This document shows, in pieces, positions 1 to 4,815 of a stretch of DNA of 5,428 nt. Position 1 is the first letter of the stretch. Every line of letters begins with the position of its first letter. Source of the DNA: an uncultured Corynebacterium sp. (lineage in GTDB: Bacteria; Actinomycetota; Actinomycetes; Mycobacteriales; Mycobacteriaceae); contig CALTTF010000105.1 of NCBI GenBank assembly GCA_943908385.1, positions 1 through 5,428 on the forward strand. The letters run 5' to 3'. Below the pieces are notes generated by a model that ran no database searches, was not told the origin of the DNA, and worked only from the letters and a program-made list of their open reading frames with translations. The translations under genes and the position numbers were made by a program.

Positions 1-1547
1 AGGAAAAGGAAGCGGCGATCGACGCCCAGGACTTCGAGAAGGCCGCCGGCCTGCGCGACACCGAGCGCAAGCTGGGCGAGGAGCGCGCCGAGAAGGAGAA
101 GCAGTGGCGCTCCGGCGAGCTCGAGGACATCGCCGAGGTCGGTGAGGAGCAGATCGCGGACGTGCTGGCCCACTGGACCGGCATCCCGGTGTTCAAGCTC
201 ACCGAGTCCGAGTCGAACCGCCTCCTCAACATGGAAGAGGAGCTGCACAAGCGCATCATCGGCCAGGACGACGCCGTCAAGGCTGTCTCCCGCGCCATCC
301 GCCGCACCCGCGCGGGCCTGAAGGATCCGCGCCGCCCGTCCGGTTCGTTCATCTTCGCCGGCCCGTCCGGTGTGGGTAAGACCGAGCTGTCGAAGGCGCT
401 CGCGGAGTTCCTCTTCGGCGAAGAGGACGCACTCATCCAGGTCGACATGGGCGAGTTCCACGACCGCTTCACCGCGTCCCGCCTGTTCGGTGCGCCTCCG
501 GGATACGTCGGCTACGAGGAGGGCGGCCAGCTCACCGAGAAGGTGCGCCGCAAGCCGTTCTCGGTCGTGCTTTTCGACGAGATCGAGAAGGCCCACAAGG
601 AGATCTACAACACCTTGTTGCAGGTGCTCGAAGAGGGCCGGCTTACCGACGGCCAGGGCCGCAACGTCGACTTCAAGAACACCGTTTTGATCTTCACCTC
701 GAACCTGGGTACCTCGGACATCTCCAAGGCGGTCGGCCTCGGCTTCACCGGCGACAGCGCCACGGATGCCGACGCCCAGTACGAGCGCATGAAGAACAAG
801 GTCCACGACGAGCTGAAGAAGCACTTCCGCCCGGAGTTCCTGAACCGTATCGACGAGATCGTCGTCTTCCACCAGCTCACCCAGGAGCAGATTGTGGAGA
901 TGGTCGAGCTCCTGGCCACCCGCCTGGAGAAGAACCTCGACGCGCAGGACATGGGCATCGAGCTTTCCGACGCCGCCAAGAACCTGCTTGCCGCCCGCGG
1001 CTTCGACCCGGTTCTCGGCGCCCGCCCGCTCCGCCGCACCCTGCAGCGCGAGATCGAGGACGTCCTGTCCGAGAAGATCCTCTTCGGCGAAATCGGCGCC
1101 GGCGAGATCATCGAGGTCGACGTGAAAAACTGGGACGGTAAGACCGACAGCCCGCGCGACTACGAGAACGCCGAGTTCACCTTCACCCCGAAGCCGAAGC
1201 CGCTGCCGGAGGACACCTTCGGCGACCTCGACGAGGACGATGTCCGCGACATTGCCCCGGAGGACGGCCAGGAGGACGTGCAGATCCGCGCGACCACCCC
1301 GCCGGACCCGTCGGAGGGGCCGAATGGCGGACCGGAGAACGGCTCCGACGCTGAGGGCGACGCTGACGCTGGCTCCACCAGCATCGGCAGCGGCACCGGC
1401 AGCGACGGCGACACCGCCACCGGCACCGACACCCTCGAGCCGCCGCGCGATAACGGCGACGTTGACGGCAGCGGCAGCGAAGGCTCGGACAACGACGGCC
1501 CGGACACCGGCGACCTCTCCGACGGCGACGACGGCGAGAAAGCCTAG
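1..1547 (+). CDS. clpC: ATP-dependent Clp protease ATP-binding subunit ClpC (3' part; 5' end outside window)
   Basis: HSP100/Clp unfoldase that uses ATP to unfold proteins and feed them to the ClpP peptidase in the cytoplasm. The reading frame is open from base 3 and enters mid-protein; the GTG at 162 is an internal valine, not a start. Bases 3 to about 110 encode a UVR-type coiled segment (AQDFEKAAGLRD), typical of ClpC rather than ClpB. The second AAA+ domain follows: Walker A GPSGVGKT (360-383), aromatic pore loop GYVGYEEGG, Walker B VVLFDE with its catalytic Glu at 579-581, sensor-1 TSN, arginine finger in FLNRID (Arg 846-848) and sensor-2 GARPLRR (about 1017-1037). The LGF tripeptide at 738-746 matches the ClpP-docking loop of ClpA/ClpC/ClpX and is absent from ClpB. 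All catalytic positions are intact. Conserved sequence ends near FTFTPKP (about 1194); an acidic tail of more than 100 residues follows. Identification is very secure. The promoter is outside the window. Confidence 0.97.
   Translation, partial: EKEAAIDAQDFEKAAGLRDTERKLGEERAEKEKQWRSGELEDIAEVGEEQIADVLAHWTGIPVFKLTESESNRLLNMEEELHKRIIGQDDAVKAVSRAIRRTRAGLKDPRRPSGSFIFAGPSGVGKTELSKALAEFLFGEEDALIQVDMGEFHDRFTASRLFGAPPGYVGYEEGGQLTEKVRRKPFSVVLFDEIEKAHKEIYNTLLQVLEEGRLTDGQGRNVDFKNTVLIFTSNLGTSDISKAVGLGFTGDSATDADAQYERMKNKVHDELKKHFRPEFLNRIDEIVVFHQLTQEQIVEMVELLATRLEKNLDAQDMGIELSDAAKNLLAARGFDPVLGARPLRRTLQREIEDVLSEKILFGEIGAGEIIEVDVKNWDGKTDSPRDYENAEFTFTPKPKPLPEDTFGDLDEDDVRDIAPEDGQEDVQIRATTPPDPSEGPNGGPENGSDAEGDADAGSTSIGSGTGSDGDTATGTDTLEPPRDNGDVDGSGSEGSDNDGPDTGDLSDGDDGEKA
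1212..1544 (+). other. Acidic, low-complexity C-terminal tail of ClpC
   Basis: The last 111 codons of clpC carry about 34 Asp/Glu but only four Arg/Lys. The rest is mainly Gly, Ser, Thr, Pro and Asn, with no hydrophobic clusters. This predicts a disordered, strongly negative extension after the folded second AAA+ domain. The DNA is built from GGC, GAC, ACC and AGC codons and drifts into near-repeats around 1380-1435. From memory, mycobacterial ClpC1 has only about 30 residues after the equivalent FTFTG position, so this tail is long. Its role is unknown; adaptor, substrate or ClpP-competition effects are only possibilities. Confidence 0.8.
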
Positions 1548-1578
1548 GCGCTAGCCACGCACCGAAGCTCCTAGCGCC
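1547..1578 (+). terminator. Hairpin overlapping the clpC stop codon (candidate terminator)
   Basis: A perfect 8-bp inverted repeat, GGCGCTAG at 1547-1554 and CTAGCGCC at 1571-1578, with a 16-nt loop. It begins on the last base of the clpC TAG stop. No T-run follows, so it is not a classical intrinsic terminator, but T-poor hairpins at gene ends are common in high-GC actinobacteria. It could equally be a 3'-end stabiliser. Confidence 0.5.
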
Positions 1579-1589
1579 GACGGCAGACG

Positions 1590-1640
1590 CTCCCCGCGCA
1601 CCCAGCACCGCGACAACCGCACGCTGGGGGGCGCGGGGAG
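1590..1640. terminator. Long GC-rich hairpin between convergent clpC and lipase genes (candidate bidirectional terminator)
   Basis: The arms CTCCCCGCGC (1590-1599) and GCGCGGGGAG (1631-1640) pair over 10 bp. After a small internal bulge (A against GG), CCCAGC (1601-1606) pairs with GCTGGG (1623-1628), and a further GCG/CGC pairing closes the apical loop. The right arm ends directly against the lipase stop codon at 1641-1643. The symmetry lets it fold in transcripts from either side. There is no clear U-tract on either strand, so termination efficiency cannot be judged from sequence. Confidence 0.65.
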
Positions 1641-3071
1641 TTAGTCGTTGAAGCGCTCGTTCATCCAGCGGATCACCTCGCCGGACTGGGTGATGGCGGG
1701 GGCGACGTGGCCGAGGCCGGCGCGGGAGGAGGCGTCGGAAAGCGGGACGCTGAGGAACTGGACGTCGGAGCCGAGGGCACGGTAGTCGTCGGCAAGCTGT
1801 TCGCCCTGCGCGTACGGCACGACGTTGTCCTGCGGCGATTGCGCGATGAGAATCGGTGCGCGCACGGGCACGGCGCCGAGGCGGTTGAGACGCAGGACGC
1901 GCAGCACGCGCTCGTCGTTCGCGGCAAGCTCGAGCACAGGCTTATCGACGCCCATCGACGACCCCGTCCCCTCCACCAGACAACTGGCCGCCACTGTGGC
2001 GAGGTAGCGGTTCGCCGCCGCCGTCGTCTGCTCCCCGACAGCCTGGCGGAACTCCGGGTAGGAGTAGGCGTAACTCGCGATCACCATGGCCATCACCGGC
2101 GCCAGCGTCGCAGCGTTGCCTTGGGTGAGCATCGTCTCCGGGTTCGCCGGGGGAGCGCCCGCGAAAATGCCCACGAGGTTCAGCTCCGGGGCGTACTCCG
2201 GCTGGAGCTCGCCCGCCGCCGCTGTCGCGCCGCCGCCCTGGCTGTAGCCGTAGAAAAAGACCTTCTCGTCCGGGTCCGCAGCCGCGCGCGCCGCGTCGAT
2301 GACCGCGTGGCCCTGGTCGACGCGGTTGAGATACGTGTGCACCCCCGGCGTGCCCAAGCCGATGTAATCCGTCACGACGACCTGGTAGCCCTCGTTCGCC
2401 AACCTTTGCGCGATCGGCGCCTCGTAGTTCACGTTCACCGACGACCCGTCCAAGCCGAGCAGCATCGACGAGCCCGCCGACGGCGCGCACTGGTCCCCCA
2501 TGCCCCGCGTTCCCGGCGCGAGGATGACGGTTCCTTTGCGCCCTTTGTTTCCTTGTGCGCCGCGGCTGTTCTTCGCCGGGTAAATCGCGCCCGAGACTGG
2601 GACGATCTGCCCGCGTTCGTTCGTGGAAGTGTAGAGAATCCGCTCGTTGCGCGAGCTGCCGACCTTCTCACGCGCCACCAGCGCGCCCGGTTTGTCCGGG
2701 AGGGGTTTGTCCGTTTTCAGGGTGGTGGAGCTGAGCTCGGAGGAGCCGCCGGTGCTGCTCCCGCTGCTTGCGTTGCCGGAGCTTCCTGCTGAACTTCCCT
2801 CCGAGCTTCCTGCTGAACTTCCCTTCGAGCTTCTTGCTGAACTTCCCGCCGAGCTGAACGTCTGGCCGAGCGCTGAGCTCAGCGGCCCGAACCACGGGGC
2901 GGAATTTGTGCTGAAACTGCTCGAACTGCCGGCGCTGAGAGCCGAGGATTGCGCGTGGGCTTCAGGGGTAGTGCTGGAGCCCGAGATCGCGGGCAGGGCC
3001 GGGCTGACGACTGCGGCGGCGAGCGAAACAGCGAGCAACGAAGAGCGGCGGGAGGGGAAACGACGGGTCAT
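1641..3071 (-). CDS. Secreted triacylglycerol lipase/esterase, PF03583 (secretory lipase) type, with Ser-rich linker
   Basis: Predicted extracellular alpha/beta-hydrolase of 476 residues that would hydrolyse ester bonds of lipids or related substrates. The N-terminus has two Arg pairs (residues 3-4 and 8-9), a hydrophobic stretch LLAVSLAAAVV, and a likely cleavage site after AHA (residue 40). The SRRSSLL sequence loosely resembles a Tat motif but lacks the usual Phe, so Sec export is also possible. Residues 41-117 are 33/77 serine and contain three 8-residue repeats. The catalytic domain follows: PGTRG (about 186-190, probable oxyanion region), nucleophile Ser277 in GYSQGG, Asp415 in SPQDNVVP and His455 in GLGHVAP. 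Cys195 and Cys364 have equivalents in the upstream paralogue and may form a disulphide. The ATG at 3071 has GGAGA 10 nt upstream (3082-3086). It starts 49 bp after the upstream lipase stops, with no obvious promoter between, so the two are probably one transcript. Fold and family are secure; substrate is not known. Confidence 0.92.
   Translation of the reverse strand: MTRRFPSRRSSLLAVSLAAAVVSPALPAISGSSTTPEAHAQSSALSAGSSSSFSTNSAPWFGPLSSALGQTFSSAGSSARSSKGSSAGSSEGSSAGSSGNASSGSSTGGSSELSSTTLKTDKPLPDKPGALVAREKVGSSRNERILYTSTNERGQIVPVSGAIYPAKNSRGAQGNKGRKGTVILAPGTRGMGDQCAPSAGSSMLLGLDGSSVNVNYEAPIAQRLANEGYQVVVTDYIGLGTPGVHTYLNRVDQGHAVIDAARAAADPDEKVFFYGYSQGGGATAAAGELQPEYAPELNLVGIFAGAPPANPETMLTQGNAATLAPVMAMVIASYAYSYPEFRQAVGEQTTAAANRYLATVAASCLVEGTGSSMGVDKPVLELAANDERVLRVLRLNRLGAVPVRAPILIAQSPQDNVVPYAQGEQLADDYRALGSDVQFLSVPLSDASSRAGLGHVAPAITQSGEVIRWMNERFND
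2775..2850 (-). repeat. Three 24-bp tandem repeats encoding GSSA-x-SS-x in the lipase linker
   Basis: Three consecutive, nearly identical 24-bp units (2779-2802, 2803-2826 and 2827-2850 on the + strand) encode residues 76-99 of the lipase as GSSARSSK, GSSAGSSE and GSSAGSSG. A partial fourth unit begins at 2851. The units differ at only a few bases. They use AGT, TCA and GCA codons, which are scarce in the rest of this GC-rich gene. The near-identity suggests recent expansion by slippage or unequal exchange. Confidence 0.9.
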
Positions 3072-3081
3072 GGCTGAACAA

Positions 3082-3086
3082 TCTCC
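3082..3086 (-). promoter_or_regulatory. Ribosome binding site of the downstream lipase
   Basis: GGAGA on the minus strand lies 10 nt before the ATG at 3071. It supports this start and contrasts with the upstream lipase and the small DUF4236 gene, which have no such motif at the proper distance. That fits internal translation initiation within a two-gene mRNA. Confidence 0.55.
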
Positions 3087-3120
3087 GTTCGGTGCGGGGC
3101 TGGGGTGGAGTGCGGGGCGG

Positions 3121-4524
3121 CTAGAAGGTGCCGCAGTTCGATTGGTTGGGGACGCCGTTGAAACGGTCGACCATCCACTTCATGGAGGGAGCAAGGTGGG
3201 CGTACACACCGATGGCGTGGTTCACGCCGGACTTGACGCCGGGGGTGAGGGGTGGAAGGGAGGAGTCGTAAAGAGTGACGTCGGCGCCGAGCGTGCAGTG
3301 GTCGCGGGCGAGCTGGATGACTTGGTCGGACGGGACCACGTCGTCGTTACCGGCGGTGGAGATCATGATGGGGGAGGAGGGGGAGGTGCGGCCGAGCTTT
3401 TGGGCGTCGATAAGCGTGCGCATTTCTGGGCGCCCGGTGACGGCTTCGCTCAAGCTCTCCCCGCTGACTGTGAACGCGCGTGATTCGCGCAGACCCCAAC
3501 GGACGGCGCTGTCGGCCATGCAGGCGTCGGCGGTGGAGGTGAGGAATGCGCGGCCGCGGTCGTTGAAGACGGGCTCGAGCGCGGGGCGCAGCTGCGGGTA
3601 CCGCTCCTGCCACCCGTTGAGCGCGAAGCCGAGCACGGCGGTGATGGTGGAGTTGTCGGCGCCGCGCATCGTCGCGAGGAGATCTGCCGGCGGCGCGCCC
3701 GCGAATGTCGCCTTCACGTCGAGGTCCGGGGCGTAGCTCGCTGCTTGCTCTGCTGCCGCGGCCGCAGCTCCGCCGCCTTGCGAATATCCCCAGAAGCCGA
3801 CGGGACCGCCGTTCGGCGTGGCGGCGCGTGCGGCGTCGAGCATGGCGTGGGCCTCCTCGTCGTGCAGCACGTATGTGTGCGCGCCCGGCGTGCCGAGGCC
3901 GATGTAGTCCGTGACCACGACGCGCATGCCCATGAGCGCCGCCGCGTGGTAGTTCGGCAATTCGTAGTTCGTGCCCAGAGAACCCGTCTTAGTGTTGACT
4001 TGCCCCATCATCCACGTGCCCCGCGATGGAGCGCACCCGTCGCCCGAACCGCGGGTGCCCGGGCCGAATACGACCGTCGGGCGGGGACCGTTGCCGTGCC
4101 ACGGGTTCGCCGGCTCGATGATCACGCCGCTGACCGGCACGATGTCGCCGTTCACGGTGGTGGAGGTGTACAGGATGCGCTTCGCGTGACCGTAGAAATT
4201 CGGGCCGAGAATATTCAGCAGGTGCGGTGCAGGCTGCGTGCGCACGATCTTGCCCGGGCGGTCGAGCGCGGCCGCCGGGACCGGGTCGTCGTAGAACGGG
4301 TCGTAGCCGTGCACCGGGTCGCCGCCCGGGGTGGTCGCGGCGTGGTGGATGTCGTTTCGCACCTCGTCGACGGTCTGCGCAGCGGCGGACGGCGCGGCAG
4401 AGGGCGAGAGAGCCGCGGCGCCAAGAGCCAGCGCTGCTGTTGCGGCTGCGGCTGCTGCGGCGACGGCGCTGGAAAGGGTGGGGCGGGAGGTTGGGGCGGG
4501 GCGTCGAAAAGCGGTGCGGAACAT
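3121..4524 (-). CDS. Secreted triacylglycerol lipase/esterase, PF03583 (secretory lipase) type
   Basis: Predicted exported alpha/beta-hydrolase of 467 residues and a clear paralogue of the next gene downstream. The N-terminus is Arg-rich (MFRTAFRRP), followed by a poly-alanine hydrophobic core (about residues 20-39) and a likely signal peptidase site after SAAA (residue 49, before QTVDE). Shared family blocks are RILYTST, IVPVSGVI, GPGTRGSGDGCAPS, VVVTDYIGLGTPG and FAGAPPAD. The catalytic triad is read as Ser248 in GYSQGG, Asp394 in GNDDVVP (Asp395 is the alternative) and His436 in GVNHAIG. Cys164 and Cys335 align with the Cys pair of the paralogue; Cys410 and Cys464 occur only here and could form a second disulphide tying down the C-terminus. 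It lacks the Ser-rich linker of its partner. The ATG at 4524 has no Shine-Dalgarno sequence but lies 7 nt after a TAATAT box, so the mRNA may be leaderless. Probably first gene of a two-gene operon. Substrate unknown. Confidence 0.92.
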   Translation of the reverse strand: MFRTAFRRPAPTSRPTLSSAVAAAAAAATAALALGAAALSPSAAPSAAAQTVDEVRNDIHHAATTPGGDPVHGYDPFYDDPVPAAALDRPGKIVRTQPAPHLLNILGPNFYGHAKRILYTSTTVNGDIVPVSGVIIEPANPWHGNGPRPTVVFGPGTRGSGDGCAPSRGTWMMGQVNTKTGSLGTNYELPNYHAAALMGMRVVVTDYIGLGTPGAHTYVLHDEEAHAMLDAARAATPNGGPVGFWGYSQGGGAAAAAAEQAASYAPDLDVKATFAGAPPADLLATMRGADNSTITAVLGFALNGWQERYPQLRPALEPVFNDRGRAFLTSTADACMADSAVRWGLRESRAFTVSGESLSEAVTGRPEMRTLIDAQKLGRTSPSSPIMISTAGNDDVVPSDQVIQLARDHCTLGADVTLYDSSLPPLTPGVKSGVNHAIGVYAHLAPSMKWMVDRFNGVPNQSNCGTF

Positions 4525-4531
4525 GCGTTGG

Positions 4532-4537
4532 ATATTA
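4532..4537 (-). promoter_or_regulatory. Predicted -10 box for the lipase pair (leaderless start)
   Basis: TAATAT on the minus strand is a good match to the actinobacterial -10 consensus TAnnnT. It ends 7 nt before the ATG at 4524, which places transcription initiation at or next to the A of the start codon. No TTGACA-like -35 box is visible at 16-18 nt, which is common for corynebacterial promoters. No ribosome binding site is present, which agrees with a leaderless transcript. Confidence 0.55.
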
Positions 4538-4565
4538 AGCGACCGGTGGTGTTTTGGGGCGGAAA

Positions 4566-4588
4566 GCAGCCGACGGGGGAGGGGCTGC
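4566..4588. promoter_or_regulatory. Inverted repeat GCAGCC-N11-GGCTGC in the divergent promoter region (possible operator)
   Basis: GCAGCC (4566-4571) and GGCTGC (4583-4588) form a perfect 6-bp dyad with an 11-bp spacer. It lies just upstream of the TAAAAT box of the small gene and about 30-55 bp upstream of the lipase -10 box. The position suits a repressor or activator site, but a 6-bp dyad in GC-rich DNA can arise by chance and no known regulator motif is recognised. Confidence 0.25.
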
Positions 4589-4590
4589 CG

Positions 4591-4596
4591 TAAAAT
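4591..4596 (+). promoter_or_regulatory. Predicted -10 box for the small DUF4236 gene (leaderless start)
   Basis: TAAAAT on the + strand matches TAnnnT and ends 8 nt before the ATG at 4605, so transcription would begin at about the start codon. The only purine-rich stretch upstream, around 4575-4584, is 20 nt from the ATG, too far to act as a ribosome binding site. The -35 region is not recognisable. Confidence 0.55.
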
Positions 4597-4604
4597 GACG
4601 CGCT

Positions 4605-4775
4605 ATGGGTCTGCTGTACAGGGATAAGAAGAAGGTCGGCAAGAATTCGTGGATCAACGTGTCCAAGTCGGGCGCGTCGATGTCCACGAAGATGGGGCCG
4701 CTGACGGTGAACTCGCGCGGCGGCGTGTGGGTGAATCTGCCCGGCGGACTAACGTACCGCGGCCGCTGGAAGTAG
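4605..4775 (+). CDS. Small DUF4236-type protein, 56 aa
   Basis: A 56-residue protein starting MGLLYRDKKKVGKNSWINVS and ending TYRGRWK. The order of elements matches DUF4236: an N-terminal basic stretch, then a WINVSKSGAS block (family: RlNvSKSGvS), a middle G-PLTVNSRG block and a C-terminal PGGLTYR block (family: PGTGLSYR). The function of DUF4236 is not established; members occur alone or at the N-terminus of longer proteins. There is no signal peptide or membrane segment, and 11 of 56 residues are Lys or Arg, so a cytoplasmic basic protein is expected. An in-frame TGA at 4596-4598, three codons upstream, rules out a longer start. A -10-like box 8 nt before the ATG and no ribosome binding site suggest a leaderless mRNA. 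It is divergent from the lipases and convergent with mutY, 40 bp away. The gene is easily missed because of its length; the match is by eye. Confidence 0.82.
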   Translation: MGLLYRDKKKVGKNSWINVSKSGASMSTKMGPLTVNSRGGVWVNLPGGLTYRGRWK

Positions 4776-4815
4776 CGCGCGGCGCGGCAGCCGAGACGAC
4801 CTGCGCGGAGCCGTT

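Noticed and set aside
162..164. GTG start for a 461-residue ClpC-like protein
   Set aside because: The frame is open back to base 3 and the upstream codons encode the conserved UVR segment and EEQIADVLAHWTGIPV; the GTG is an internal Val.
1707..2792. 361-codon open frame on the + strand
   Set aside because: It lies wholly opposite the downstream lipase gene; its Arg/Val/His-rich product has no recognisable family. High-GC genes commonly leave long open frames on the opposite strand.
2647..3483. 278-codon + strand frame with ELPAELP-type repeats
   Set aside because: The repeat is the complement of the Ser-rich lipase repeat, and the frame spans parts of both lipase genes and the gap between them. 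No family match or start signal.
3745..4593. 282-codon + strand frame opposite the upstream lipase
   Set aside because: Arg/Val/Gly-rich shadow of a gene with a clear catalytic triad and signal peptide; it also runs through the divergent promoter region.
1641..4775. Lipases plus DUF4236 as a toxin-effector or defence island
   Set aside because: The lipases have ordinary signal peptides and family motifs, DUF4236 is not known as an immunity protein, and there are no mobile or secretion-system genes nearby.
4757..4777. Hairpin at the end of the DUF4236 gene (CGCT/AGCG stem)
   Set aside because: Only 4 bp pair cleanly before mismatches, and there is no T-run. Not enough to call a terminator in the 40-bp gap to mutY.
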